Shown piece by piece: positions 32,596 to 41,692 of a stretch of 64,000 nt of DNA; within the stretch, counting starts at the first letter, position 1, and every line of letters starts with the position of its first letter. The DNA is taken from assembly GCF_011752045.1 (NCBI RefSeq), contig NZ_JAAKXW010000001.1, forward strand, positions 1,550,001 through 1,614,000. Direction: 5' to 3'. The notes beneath the pieces are model-generated. The model had not been told where the DNA came from. It made no database searches and was given only the letters and a program-made list of their open reading frames with translations. Position numbers and translations under genes: made by a program. Source of the stretch: Microbacterium hydrocarbonoxydans. Its GTDB lineage: Bacteria > Actinomycetota > Actinomycetes > Actinomycetales > Microbacteriaceae.

Positions 32596-33843
32596 ATGAG
32601 CCGCCCCCAGGAAGACGGAGTCCGCTCGACAGTCGCACGACATGCGACGCTGCCCACGCCGAGCGCCCTGGGCTCTCTGCTCCGGTTCCTCGGAATCGCC
32701 CTCGGCGTGCTCGTCGTCTCCGCGATCGCGGTCGCGTCGTTCATCGTCTTCGATGTCGTCAACAGGGTGGGCGACGGCGCCGTCACCCTCGAGGACGCCC
32801 CCGACGTGGATCCGCCATCGCTCGGCGCCTACCCGGCGGACAAGGCCTTCAGCATCCTCATCGTCGGGACCGACGAGTGCGGCGAGGTCTCCACGAGCCT
32901 GTTCGGCAAGCGGTGCAGCGAGGCGGACGGGCTGCAGCGGAACGACGTGAACCTGCTCGTGCACGTGTCCGCGGCGCCGCGCAACGTCACCGTGGTCTCC
33001 CTCCCCCGCGACCTCGGCATCCCCGTGCCCGAGTGCGAGCGCGAAGACGGGTCGACCGCCTCCGCGATGCGCAAGGCCTCCATCAACGCCGTCTACGAGC
33101 ACGCCGGACTCTCCTGCGTGGTGAAGACCGTCTCCGATCTCGCGGACATCCCGATCGAGTTCGCGGCGAAGATCAGCTTCGACGGCGTCATGGCGGTCAC
33201 CGATGCGATCGGGGGCGTCGAGGTCTGCATCGCCGGCGACGGCATCCGCGACGAGCACACCGGAATCGACTGGCCGCCCGGACTCCGCACGGTCTCAGGC
33301 ACGGAGGCGCTGCAGTTCATCCGCACCCGGCACGGCGTGGGCGACGGCAGCGATCTGGCCCGCATCTCCAATCAGCAGCAGTACATGTCGCGGCTGGCGA
33401 AGAAGGTGCTCAGCGAGGAGACGCTCACCGACGTGCCGAAGGTGCTGCGGCTGGCCAGCGCCATCGCCGACAACATCGTGCCGAGCGAGCAGCTCAAGGA
33501 TCCGCTGCGGCTCGCGCAGCTGGCCCTCGCCCTGAACGACGTGCCGTTCAGCGACTTCGTGTTCGTGCAGTTCCCGAACCTGACCGACCCGGATGACGAC
33601 GACAAGGTCGTGCCGGACGAGAACGCCGCCGCCGCGCTCTGGGCGGCCGTGAAGTCCGGGCAGCCCCTGCAGCTCACCGGCGACGTGGCGACGCACGACG
33701 GCGTCGAGCTCGTGTCCCCCGCGCCGACGCCGACACCCGTGCCGGGGTCGACGGCCACCCCGGCACCGCGGGCCACCCTGCCGCCCGACATCTCCGGACA
33801 GAGCGTCGACCAGGAGACCTGCGCGGTCGGGCAGCTGAACTGA
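32596..33843 (+). CDS. LytR-CpsA-Psr (LCP) family cell-wall glycopolymer ligase
   Basis: A 415-aa membrane-anchored protein. A cytoplasmic N-terminus of about 30 aa precedes one transmembrane helix (FLGIALGVLVVSAIAVASFIV). The extracytoplasmic LCP domain (about 85-300) has NDVNLLVHVSA, VVSLPRDLGIPVP, AVTDAIGGVEVCI and the catalytic-core RTRHGVGDGSDLARISNQQQ. The C-terminus is a Pro/Thr-rich tail. LCP proteins transfer lipid-linked polymers onto peptidoglycan. TAGGCT (32584-32589) lies 6 nt before the ATG, so the mRNA is probably leaderless. The four Cys in the N-terminal part are unusual for the family and may form disulfides. Confidence 0.93.
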   Translation: MSRPQEDGVRSTVARHATLPTPSALGSLLRFLGIALGVLVVSAIAVASFIVFDVVNRVGDGAVTLEDAPDVDPPSLGAYPADKAFSILIVGTDECGEVSTSLFGKRCSEADGLQRNDVNLLVHVSAAPRNVTVVSLPRDLGIPVPECEREDGSTASAMRKASINAVYEHAGLSCVVKTVSDLADIPIEFAAKISFDGVMAVTDAIGGVEVCIAGDGIRDEHTGIDWPPGLRTVSGTEALQFIRTRHGVGDGSDLARISNQQQYMSRLAKKVLSEETLTDVPKVLRLASAIADNIVPSEQLKDPLRLAQLALALNDVPFSDFVFVQFPNLTDPDDDDKVVPDENAAAALWAAVKSGQPLQLTGDVATHDGVELVSPAPTPTPVPGSTATPAPRATLPPDISGQSVDQETCAVGQLN

Positions 33844-33872
33844 CCTCCGCCGCGGGCGCGTAGTCTCAGAGC

Positions 33873-34733
33873 ATGGGCAGGACCAGAGCGCGCGACACCG
33901 AGCATCCTCAGGCCCGGCTGGACCACGGCGGCATCGCGAGCATCGTGCCCTCCGAGTTCACCAGCGGGTTCGAGCTCGTCGTCGACGGCACTCCCCAGTC
34001 GCACGTCGACCTCAGCGACCCGACGCACCTGCACTTCGAATACATCGTGCGGATGGGCGCCGTCATCGACCAGCTCCCGGAAGGACCGCTCACGGCCGTG
34101 CACCTCGGCGCCGGCGCGCTCACCATCCCCCGCTACATCGAGGCCACCCGCCCCGGATCGCGGCAGCAGGTGATCGAGCTCGAGGGCCCGCTCGCCGCCC
34201 TCGTCCGCGAGCATCTCCCCCTGCCGAGGGGCGCCTCGATCCGCATCCGGATCGGCGACGCCCGCGAGGGCGTGCACCGGCTGCCCGCGGCGATCGCGGG
34301 CAGCTGCGACCTCGTCGTGTCCGATGTGTACTCCGGCGCTCAGACGCCTGCGCATCTGACGAGCGTGGAGTTCTACCGGGAGGTCGCGGAGCTGCTCGGC
34401 CCCGGCGGGGTGCTCCTCGTCAACGTGGCGGACGGGCCAGGGCTCGCCTTCGCGCGTCGTCAGGTCGCGACGATCGGGGAGGTGCTGCCGGAGCTCGGCA
34501 TCCTCGCCGACACGCAGGTGCTCAAGGGGCGCCGTTTCGGCAACCTCGTGATCGCCGCATCCGCCGCCCCGCTGCCGACGGAATGGCTGCCGCGGATGCT
34601 GGCGGCAGGCCCGCATCCGGCGAAGATCGCGCAGGGCGCCGAAGTCCGCGCCTTCGTGCAGGGGGCCCGGATCGTGACGGATGCGGATGCCGTGGCCTCC
34701 CCGCGCCCCGACGCCTCGCTGTTCCTGCGCTGA
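33873..34733 (+). CDS. Spermidine synthase-like methyltransferase-fold protein
   Basis: A 286-aa protein with a polyamine-synthase/Rossmann fold: HLGAGALTIPRYIEATRPGS (nucleotide-binding loop), QQVIELEGPLA (acidic residue after strand 2) and LVVSDVYSGAQTP (the D-x-Y region replacing the catalytic DD/YY motif). Such proteins occur widely in actinobacteria, and true spermidine synthase activity is uncertain. TAGTCT (33861-33866) is 6 nt before the ATG, indicating a leaderless transcript. It starts 29 bp after the LCP gene on the same strand. Confidence 0.85.
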   Translation: MGRTRARDTEHPQARLDHGGIASIVPSEFTSGFELVVDGTPQSHVDLSDPTHLHFEYIVRMGAVIDQLPEGPLTAVHLGAGALTIPRYIEATRPGSRQQVIELEGPLAALVREHLPLPRGASIRIRIGDAREGVHRLPAAIAGSCDLVVSDVYSGAQTPAHLTSVEFYREVAELLGPGGVLLVNVADGPGLAFARRQVATIGEVLPELGILADTQVLKGRRFGNLVIAASAAPLPTEWLPRMLAAGPHPAKIAQGAEVRAFVQGARIVTDADAVASPRPDASLFLR

Positions 34734-34835
34734 GGCCGCGGCCGTGAATCCGGATGCGGCGACTCGGGGCGTGCCTCGACCGGGACCCGGACACCGCCAT
34801 GCACACTGGACGGGGGACGCTGCGGAAGGAGAGCA

Positions 34836-35363
34836 ATGAGTTTCATCCGGGGGTACGACCAGGAGAACCTCCGCGAACTGGTCGATCTCGATGAGTGCGC
34901 GGCACGGCTCGCGGAGATCGAGAACCAGCGCAGCCTCCCCGCTCTGCTGGAGCGCGTCTGGCTGCTGAAGGTGCTGAATCGCCTCGACGAGGCGCTGACG
35001 CTCGCCGACGAGACCGTCCGCCAGGCCCGCATGGCTGGCACCCGCAAGGACGTGCTGCGCGCCCGCGTGCTGCACGCCACGATCCTGCAGTACCGGGGGG
35101 CGCACGCCGCCGCCGAGCAGGAGCTCGCCACCTGCGCCGACGAGGCGGAGGGCCAGGGGTGGCGGTCGATCGCCGCCTTCGCCCACCAGCACCACGGCAA
35201 GAACGCATACGACGCCGGCGACTACGAGACGGCGCGCGAGAGCTTCAAGCGCTCGCTGTTCCTGCGGCGCGAGTCGGGCGCGGAGGACCGCGAGCTGGAG
35301 ACCGCGCTGCTGGCGATCGAGGCCGTGGAACGCCGCCGATCCTCACAGCTCGTCGCAGGCTGA
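34836..35363 (+). CDS. TPR-repeat protein
   Basis: A 175-aa, mostly helical soluble protein. Tetratricopeptide-like units are visible at LLERVWLLKVLNRLDEALTL, VLHATILQYRGAHAAAEQEL and FAHQHHGKNAYDAGDYETAR, whose last unit matches the TPR consensus closely. GGAAGGAG sits 5 nt before the ATG. No catalytic motif and no signal peptide are present. Probably a protein-protein interaction module of unknown partner. Confidence 0.8.
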   Translation: MSFIRGYDQENLRELVDLDECAARLAEIENQRSLPALLERVWLLKVLNRLDEALTLADETVRQARMAGTRKDVLRARVLHATILQYRGAHAAAEQELATCADEAEGQGWRSIAAFAHQHHGKNAYDAGDYETARESFKRSLFLRRESGAEDRELETALLAIEAVERRRSSQLVAG

Positions 35364-35406
35364 GGCCGCCCGCCGCGATGTCCGCGGTATGCCTTAGCCT
35401 GTTCGC

Positions 35407-35895
35407 ATGGCGGAACTCGACCGTGTGCGCATCTGGGGCGAGGCGCTGATCGCGCTGCATCTCGACGAGAGCTGGTCCTTCGGTTTCGACCATGCGAAGC
35501 GGCGCGCCGGGCAGTGCGACTACACGAAGAAGCGCATCACGGTGTCCCGCTATCTCGCGGCCCGCTTCGACGACGACGAGATCCACCAGGTGCTGCTGCA
35601 CGAGGTCGCGCACGCGCTGGCCGGACATGAGGCCGCGCACGGTCCCTCCTGGAAGCGCATCGCCCGTGACCTCGGCTACGTCGGCGGCACGACCCATCGC
35701 GGCGAGACCGCCGTCGAACTCGCCCCCTGGGTCGGACGCTGCCCCGCCGGCCACGTGACATACCGTCACCGCCGCCCGTCGCGAGCCACCTCCTGCGCCC
35801 GCTGCTCACGCACCTTCGACGCCCGGCACCTGTTCGCCTGGACCCGCCGGGAGATCACCGCGGACGAGCGTCTCGCCGCGCAGTCTCCGCGCTGA
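35407..35895 (+). CDS. SprT-like zinc metalloprotease-fold protein
   Basis: A 162-aa SprT-like protein. The zinc-binding HEVAHALAGHEAAHG (HExxH plus third His) is intact, preceded by the family's AGQCDYTKKRITVSRYLA. A C-terminal segment with CPAGHVTYRHRRPS and CARCSRTF carries three Cys and a His that could form a zinc ribbon. Bacterial SprT-like proteins are poorly characterised; DNA-protein-crosslink repair in the eukaryotic SPRTN relatives is the best-known role. No signal peptide is present. Confidence 0.88.
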   Translation: MAELDRVRIWGEALIALHLDESWSFGFDHAKRRAGQCDYTKKRITVSRYLAARFDDDEIHQVLLHEVAHALAGHEAAHGPSWKRIARDLGYVGGTTHRGETAVELAPWVGRCPAGHVTYRHRRPSRATSCARCSRTFDARHLFAWTRREITADERLAAQSPR

Positions 35896-35896
35896 A

Positions 35897-35934
35897 CCGC
35901 GCGAGTGCCGGCCGCGCGAGTGTCTGCCGCGCGA
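35897..35934. repeat. Short tandem direct repeat between convergent genes
   Basis: CCGCGCGAGTG at 35897 and 35912, and a partial CCGCGCGA at 35927, have a 15-bp period. They fill the 42-bp gap between the SprT-like stop and the DUF3054 stop. Confidence 0.6.
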
Positions 35935-35937
35935 ACG

Positions 35938-36441
35938 TCAGTCCGCGCCACCACCGGATTCGGAACCGCTGCCATCGGCATCCGCGCCGCTGTCGTGCTC
36001 CGTGCGTCGCTCGGGGCGGTCGCCCGCGTCCGCAGCGACGACCGGCGCCGCTCCGGCATCCGCGGCCGACCCGGCACCCGCTCCGGCCCGGCGCCTGCGC
36101 AGCACTGCGGCGAGCGCCCGCCACCCGAGCAGGAACACGCCGAGGACGATCGTCGCGACGATGATGAACGGCAGCTGCGCCGTGTCGCCGGAGAGCACCC
36201 GCAGCAGCATGCCGCCGGCCACCGTGACGATCCAGACGACCGCGCCCCAGACCGGCGACCAGGGCCGCCGCGGGCGCCGGCTCAGCAGCGCGGCCACACC
36301 GTGCCCGACGACGAGCGCGATGAGGAAGGGCCAGGCGGTGAGGAGGAAGCCCGCCGGGTCCTCGCTGTGGGAGGCGCGGCCGATCACCGCGAAGACAAGC
36401 ACCAGGACGGCATCGAGGATGAGAGCGGGGAGGTATCTCAT
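35938..36441 (-). CDS. DUF3054 family membrane protein
   Basis: A 167-aa protein with four predicted helices, starting MRYLPALILDAVLVLVFAVIG. The conserved block DPAGFLLTAWPFLIALVVGH after helix 1 is the DUF3054 hallmark. A long disordered, acidic and Gly/Ala-rich C-terminal tail (about residues 120-167) follows the last helix. TAGGGT (complement of 36448-36453) lies 6 nt upstream of the ATG, suggesting a leaderless mRNA. Function unknown. Confidence 0.88.
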   Translation of the reverse strand: MRYLPALILDAVLVLVFAVIGRASHSEDPAGFLLTAWPFLIALVVGHGVAALLSRRPRRPWSPVWGAVVWIVTVAGGMLLRVLSGDTAQLPFIIVATIVLGVFLLGWRALAAVLRRRRAGAGAGSAADAGAAPVVAADAGDRPERRTEHDSGADADGSGSESGGGAD

Positions 36442-36607
36442 GCCATGACCCTACGTCGGCGCGTGCGGATTCGACTGCGGGCGTGCGGCCTGTTGCGCGC
36501 CCGCACTCCTCAGGGACGCTTCTCGCCGCCGTCGACACCGCGGAAGCGACCGGATCCATCCCGGGTGCGGGTCCAGGACGAATGCACCGGCCCAGTACCC
36601 GGCGCCC

Positions 36608-37267
36608 TCACTCGAACGCGACGAAGACGCCGTCCGCGAGCATCGGGACGACGTCGACGGCGTCCAGGGCCGCGGCATCCGCCACGCTCGCCGGCGTGAT
36701 GCCGGAGCGGGCCATCCGCGCCGTCGATGCGACGCCGATCTCGAGCTCGCGCCCTGATCCGCTGGCGGTGAGCAGATGCCGGAGAGCACCGCGCAGCGCA
36801 CGGAAGCCCTCTGCCGCGACGGCGGCGTCCGGTGCCGTGTGATCGATGCCCAGGTCGGTGAGCGCGGCGATGATCGCGCCGGCGCCGAGCTGATCCTCCA
36901 CTGCGAAGCGCAGACCGCCCTCCGCGGCGACCTCGCCGGCGGCGATCACGGAGACGGACGTGCGCGCCTGCCGCCGCTCCTGGATCGTCGCGATCGACCG
37001 CGCCACGGCTGCGGCGTTGCGGATGCCGCCCACGAGCACGGTCGCCGCCGGCGCGGCGGCGGAGACCACGACCGCGCCGTTCGACGACCACTCCACCGCG
37101 TCCGCCAGCGGGACGACGACGCCCGCGGCGACGGTGTCGGGCAGCGTCGAGGAGAAGCGGAGCACGTCGACGACCACGACGACGTCGGCGGGCGCCAGGC
37201 GGGCGAGCCCGTCGACGCCCCATTCGAGGCGGACCTGATAGGCGGACTGGTCGAACGGAGACGGCAT
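36608..37267 (-). CDS. ComB-like 2-phosphosulfolactate phosphatase family protein
   Basis: A 219-aa protein of the ComB family: VVVDVLRFSSTLPDTVAAG near residue 30 matches the metal-binding DVLRASTT-type motif, and GELVAEGGLRF-type residues (AAEGGLRFAVEDQLGAGA) follow. ComB acts in coenzyme M synthesis in methanogens, but homologues are common in actinobacteria that lack that cofactor, so the substrate here is uncertain. TAGGCT (complement of 37274-37279) is 6 nt before the ATG. It stands alone, 166 bp upstream of DUF3054. Confidence 0.82.
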   Translation of the reverse strand: MPSPFDQSAYQVRLEWGVDGLARLAPADVVVVVDVLRFSSTLPDTVAAGVVVPLADAVEWSSNGAVVVSAAAPAATVLVGGIRNAAAVARSIATIQERRQARTSVSVIAAGEVAAEGGLRFAVEDQLGAGAIIAALTDLGIDHTAPDAAVAAEGFRALRGALRHLLTASGSGRELEIGVASTARMARSGITPASVADAAALDAVDVVPMLADGVFVAFE

Positions 37268-37399
37268 CCGTCCAGCCTAGGCTCCCGCGACGCATGCTCT
37301 TGTGGCGCGTGCGACGACGGAGGATCCTGAGATCGTCACTCCTCAGCGGCCTGCCGGCCCGAACCGGACGGACCGCCCCCTCGGAACGGAGGCTGTGCG

Positions 37400-37774
37400 G
37401 TGAGCATGGAGAACGAAGCCGTCGTTCGCCGGCTGATCGACGCGATCAACGCGCGCGACATCGGCGTCATGGACGAGCTGTTCCACGATGACGCGGTCAT
37501 GGACTGGCCGCAGTCCGGCGAGCAGGTGCACGGCGCGGAGAACCGCAGAGCGATCTACGGCGCGTTCCCGCAGCTGCCGACCATCACCCCTCGGCGGATG
37601 CTGAGCGCCGGAGACCTCGTCGTCGCGGAGGCTCGGCTCGACTACGGCGGCCCCGTCTACGCGACGGTGTTCGTGTTCGAGTTCCGCGACGGCCGCATCG
37701 AGCGGGAGACGGCGTACTGGAGCGAGCCGTTCGACCCTCCCGAGTGGCGGTCGGCCTGGGTCGAGGTGGTCTGA
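37400..37774 (+). CDS. SnoaL-like/ketosteroid isomerase-fold protein
   Basis: A 124-aa NTF2-like protein. The opening ENEAVVRRLIDAINARDIGVMDELFHDDAVMDWP and the end FRDGRIERETAYWSEPFDPP are typical of SnoaL_2-type proteins. GTG 37400 is chosen because GGAGG lies 7 nt upstream; ATG 37406 would be 13 nt away. The fold is used for isomerases, hydrolases and small-ligand binding, so no reaction can be assigned. It is a single gene, divergent from ComB. Confidence 0.82.
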   Translation: MSMENEAVVRRLIDAINARDIGVMDELFHDDAVMDWPQSGEQVHGAENRRAIYGAFPQLPTITPRRMLSAGDLVVAEARLDYGGPVYATVFVFEFRDGRIERETAYWSEPFDPPEWRSAWVEVV

Positions 37775-37831
37775 GCCTGCGCACCGAGGCCCCGTCGTCC
37801 CCGAGGGCGACAGGGCCTCCGTGCGATGTCG

Positions 37832-39304
37832 TCAGTCCGCGGCGAGCGCCTCGACCGGCGCCACGCGGGTGGCGAGGCGAGTCGGAGTCGCTGCGGCGAC
37901 CAGCGTCAGCGCCGCGGTCGCCGCGACGATGATGACCACCGGCAGCCACGGCACGTGGGGGGCGACCAGACCGGCCGGAGTGAAGTCCGGGAGCGTCGGC
38001 ACCGAGCCGAGCAGCGACTGCGCGGCGATCCAGCCGTAGACGACGCCGAGCACGAGACCGGTGAGCGTCGCCGCGACCGTGATGTGCGTGGCCTCGAGCA
38101 GCACCATCCGGCGCACCTGCCCGTTCGACAGACCGATCGAGCGGAGCAGGCCGAGCTCGCGCCGGCGCTGCACGACGCCGATCGTCAGCAGGTTCACCAG
38201 CCCGACGGCGGCGATCACGGCGGACACCGCGACGAGCACCATCATGACCGCGCCGAACGCGTCGTACGGGGCGAAGAACTCCGCTGGCACCTCCCCCTCG
38301 ACCTGTGCGACCATCATCTGCTTGACCGACTCCAGCGCCACGGCGAACATCGTCACGAGAGTGACGCCCATCACGACGCCGATCGCCATCCGGGAGGAGC
38401 GCTCGGGGTAGCGCAGCGCGTTCTCGGCGGCGAGGCGCGCGGTGGCGCTCGAGCCGAACAGGCGGCCGACGATCCGAAGGACCGGCGGCATGAACAGCAC
38501 GGCGCCGAGCGCGAGCCCCGTGAACGAGAGCAGGCCGCCGAAGAACGCGACGACGACGCCGAGCGGAGACGCGAGCCCGACCACGACGCCCGCCGCGAGC
38601 AGCAGCGCACCCGTGACGAGCAGCACCCACGCTCCGACGTGGCGACCCGGACGGGAGACCTCCTCATGGGTGCGCTCCACGGAGCCGCCGATCGCCTGCA
38701 GCGGAGTGACCGCGAGCACCCGGCGGGAGCCGACCCAGGCCGCGGCCCAGGTGGTCAGGGCGACGCCGAGCGCGGGCAGCACGAGGAACGGCTGGGCGAG
38801 CGTGAAGCCGACGGGATCGTTCTCGATCAGCGCGCTCCCCACCTGCACGCCGATCGCGGCGACGCCGAGCCCGGCGAGCAGGCCGATGACGGCGCCTATC
38901 ACGCCGACGACGAGGCCCTGGCGGCCGACCTCGGCGCGCTGCGAGCGCGCGGTCGCGCCGATCAGCCGCATGAGGGCGATCTGCCGGGTGCGGCCGGCGA
39001 TGATCGTCGAGAAGGTGTTCGCGGTGACGATGGCCGCCACGTACATCGCGACGGCGGTGAGCAGCACCGAGAGCAGGGCGACGACGAACGCGAGCGTCTC
39101 GCTGTCGCCGATGAACGGGTCCGCCTGGAGGACGGCCCCGATGTACGCGGTCGTCTCGACGAGGATGACGCCGAACGCGGCCGACAGCGCGGCGACGAGG
39201 ATGCTCGCCCCCATGCCGCGGTCACGCAGCCACGACAGGCGCGGCGCGGTGGCCGCCGTCTCGGGGACGACGGTGTCGAACAGCGCGGGAGCCGCGGCGC
39301 TCAT
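37832..39304 (-). CDS. FtsX/MacB-type ABC transporter permease
   Basis: A 490-aa membrane protein with two FtsX domains. Helices cluster near residues 30-55, 70-95, 130-160 and 175-200, then 240-300 and the C-terminal FtsX set (about 345-470) ending in LATRVAPVEALAAD. The stretches TNTFSTIIAGRTRQIALMRLIGA and VQRRRELGLLRSIGLSNGQVR are classic FtsX-family loops. It starts by overlapping the ATPase stop by 4 bp. The pair probably exports a peptide, lipid or antibiotic, or acts as a mechanotransmitter; no periplasmic MacB-like domain is evident. Confidence 0.9.
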   Translation of the reverse strand: MSAAAPALFDTVVPETAATAPRLSWLRDRGMGASILVAALSAAFGVILVETTAYIGAVLQADPFIGDSETLAFVVALLSVLLTAVAMYVAAIVTANTFSTIIAGRTRQIALMRLIGATARSQRAEVGRQGLVVGVIGAVIGLLAGLGVAAIGVQVGSALIENDPVGFTLAQPFLVLPALGVALTTWAAAWVGSRRVLAVTPLQAIGGSVERTHEEVSRPGRHVGAWVLLVTGALLLAAGVVVGLASPLGVVVAFFGGLLSFTGLALGAVLFMPPVLRIVGRLFGSSATARLAAENALRYPERSSRMAIGVVMGVTLVTMFAVALESVKQMMVAQVEGEVPAEFFAPYDAFGAVMMVLVAVSAVIAAVGLVNLLTIGVVQRRRELGLLRSIGLSNGQVRRMVLLEATHITVAATLTGLVLGVVYGWIAAQSLLGSVPTLPDFTPAGLVAPHVPWLPVVIIVAATAALTLVAAATPTRLATRVAPVEALAAD

Positions 39305-40062
39305 GCCGCCACCTCGGCGGCGAGCATGTACGCCGCGATCTCCTCGGCGCTCTGGCGCGGGTGGTCGGCGACGATGCGGCCGTCGCCGAGGAAGAGCACG
39401 CGGTCGGCGTGGCTCGCGGCGATCGCGTCGTGCGTCACCATGGCGATGGACTGGCCGTGCTCGCGACTCGCCGTGGCGAGCAGCTGCAGCACCTCGCGTC
39501 CGGTGCGGGAGTCGAGGTTGCCGGTGGGCTCGTCGGCGAAGACGAGGTCAGGCGCCGTGGCCAGCGCTCTGGCGATGGCGACGCGCTGCTGCTGCCCGCC
39601 GGAGAGCTCGTGCGGGCGGTGGTGCAGGCGCGCGCCGAGTCCGAGGGTCTCGATCAGCCCGTCGATGCGGGCCTTCTCGATCGCGCTGGGGCGGCGTCCG
39701 TCGAGCTCGAACGGCAGCATGATGTTGCCGAGCGCCGTGAGCGTCGGCACGAGGTTGAACGCCTGGAAGATGAACCCCACGCGGCGGCGGCGCAGGATCG
39801 TGAGGTCGAGGTCGCCGAGGCCGGTGATCTCGGTGTCGCCGATCCAGGCGCGCCCCTCGGTGGGGGTGTCGAGCCCCGCCATGATGTGCATGAGCGTGGA
39901 CTTGCCGGAGCCGGACGGCCCCATGATCGCGGTGAACTGGGCCCGGCGGATGCCGACGCTCACGTCGTCGAGGGCGTGGACGGTTCCCTCGCCGGCGCCG
40001 TAGGTCTTCTTCAGGTGCTGGACGCGGGCGGCGAGCCCGAGGTCGGTGGTCGTGATCTCCAT
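39301..40062 (-). CDS. ABC transporter ATP-binding protein (LolD/MacB type)
   Basis: A 253-aa ATPase with Walker A GPSGSGKST, Q-loop FIFQAFNLVPTLTALGNI, signature LSGGQQQRVAIA, Walker B LVFADEPTGNLDS and the H-loop MVTHDAIAAS. The EPTGNLDS signature is characteristic of the LolD/MacB/FtsE branch and fits its FtsX-type partner. ATG 40062 is used; an in-frame ATG 63 bp upstream would add a basic tail and lacks support. It is coupled by ATGA to the permease. Confidence 0.92.
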   Translation of the reverse strand: MEITTTDLGLAARVQHLKKTYGAGEGTVHALDDVSVGIRRAQFTAIMGPSGSGKSTLMHIMAGLDTPTEGRAWIGDTEITGLGDLDLTILRRRRVGFIFQAFNLVPTLTALGNIMLPFELDGRRPSAIEKARIDGLIETLGLGARLHHRPHELSGGQQQRVAIARALATAPDLVFADEPTGNLDSRTGREVLQLLATASREHGQSIAMVTHDAIAASHADRVLFLGDGRIVADHPRQSAEEIAAYMLAAEVAA

Positions 40063-40172
40063 GCCTTCGACGCTATTTCCGGGGGTGCGCCCGGCGCGTC
40101 GCCCTGACGGCGCATGCTCGTACATCGGAAGGATGATCCGCGAAACGGCGACGCGGATGACACACTGACCTC

Positions 40173-41669
40173 ATGCTCCACGACGGACTCGACCCCCGCC
40201 AGACCCGACGCCTGCCCGAGACGCTCGACGAGTTCCAGCGCGCCGAAGGGCACCCGCACTTCCGGGTGGATGTGGAGCGCATCCGCTTCTCCCCCTTCTA
40301 CTCCCGGCTCTCCGCGGTCACCCAGGTGATCTCGCAGACCGGCGCGGGGCTGGCCGTGCACAACCGGCTCACGCATTCGATCAAGGTCGCCGCGGTGGCA
40401 CGGGCGATCGCCACGCACCTGTCGACGCGCACCGACGAGCCGAGCCGGATCGTGGCCGAGCTCGGCGGGGCGCATCCTGTCGTGGTCCAGGCCGCGGCCG
40501 CAGCGCACGACCTCGGTCATCCGCCGTTCGGGCACCTGGGCGAGCAGACGCTCGACAGGCTGGCCCGCGCCCGCTTCGGCCTGGCCGAGGGCTTCGAGGG
40601 GAACGCGCAGACGTACCGCATCCTCACCCGCCTCGACGAGCACGACCGCCCCGGGGTCGGGCTCAACCTCACGGCGGCGGTGCGCGCCGCCGTGCTGAAG
40701 TACCCGTGGCGCCGCGGAGAAGGCGGCAGCCGGCGGGGAGGTGCGAGCAAGTTCAACTACTACGCCGTCGACGAGCAGGACGCGCGTCAGGCCCTCGCCG
40801 CCTACCCGCTGATCGAGCAGGGTCAGCAGACCGTCGAGTGCTCCATCATGGACATCTCCGACGACATCGCCTACTCGCTGCACGACCTCGACGACTTCTA
40901 TCGCGCGGGGCTGCTGAACCCGGCGACGCTCTCGGCCGAGTTCCGGGCATGGCATCGCGACGTCGCCCGACTGCGCGGAGAGGATGCCGAGGTCCTCGCC
41001 GCCGGCACCAGGACCCCGGGTCACGCGCTGGAGCTGCTCTGGAGGCGTCTGCGCAGCAAGGACGGCTGGATCGCGGATGCGGATGCCTTCGCCGAGGCCG
41101 TGTCCAAGGTCGGCGCCGAGGTGATCGACGGACTCGTCGCGGAGCCGTTCGACGGCTCCCTCGCCAGCGAACGGTCGCTCGCGAGGTTCACGACGGCGTG
41201 GATCGCGCGCCTGCAGTCATCGATCGAGGTGCACCGGCATCCGGATCCCCGCTCCGGCCACGTCAGCCTGAACCGGCAGGCGTGGCATGAGGTCGCCGTG
41301 CTGAAGTTCCTGCACGAGAGGTTCATCCTCGAGCGCCCCGACCTCACCGTCTACCAGCGCGGGCAGGCCAGCGTGCTGGAGCGGCTCGTCGACGGGTTCA
41401 CGGCGTGGCTCGACGATCCTCAAGACGCCCGCCGGGCGCCGCGACGCCTGCTCGATCTCGTGGAGCTCGCCACGGACGACCACCGCCGGCTGCGGGCGGA
41501 GTCACCGGAGCGGGTCGCCTCGCGCACCGCGGACGAGCTCGACGCGCTCGCCCGCGGACGCGGCATCATCGACTACATCGCATCGCTCACCGACGCCCAG
41601 GCGGTGTCGCTCGACGCGATGCTGGCAGGCCGGACCGAGCGCCTGTGGGATGCCGGCCAGGGGCTCTGA
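40173..41669 (+). CDS. dgt: Deoxyguanosinetriphosphate triphosphohydrolase-like protein
   Basis: A 498-aa HD-domain dNTPase. Metal-binding motifs appear in order: NRLTHSIKVAAVAR (first His), AAAAHDLGHPPFGHLGE (HD) and SIMDISDDIAYSLHDLDD (third Asp). Dgt enzymes convert dNTPs to nucleosides plus triphosphate and help control dNTP pools. Length and motif spacing match the family. ATG 40173 has no clear Shine-Dalgarno, but CACACT lies 6 nt upstream, so it may be leaderless. Divergent from the FtsX-type exporter. Confidence 0.93.
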   Translation: MLHDGLDPRQTRRLPETLDEFQRAEGHPHFRVDVERIRFSPFYSRLSAVTQVISQTGAGLAVHNRLTHSIKVAAVARAIATHLSTRTDEPSRIVAELGGAHPVVVQAAAAAHDLGHPPFGHLGEQTLDRLARARFGLAEGFEGNAQTYRILTRLDEHDRPGVGLNLTAAVRAAVLKYPWRRGEGGSRRGGASKFNYYAVDEQDARQALAAYPLIEQGQQTVECSIMDISDDIAYSLHDLDDFYRAGLLNPATLSAEFRAWHRDVARLRGEDAEVLAAGTRTPGHALELLWRRLRSKDGWIADADAFAEAVSKVGAEVIDGLVAEPFDGSLASERSLARFTTAWIARLQSSIEVHRHPDPRSGHVSLNRQAWHEVAVLKFLHERFILERPDLTVYQRGQASVLERLVDGFTAWLDDPQDARRAPRRLLDLVELATDDHRRLRAESPERVASRTADELDALARGRGIIDYIASLTDAQAVSLDAMLAGRTERLWDAGQGL

Positions 41670-41692
41670 CGCCCCGTTCCTCGAGTTCGGTC

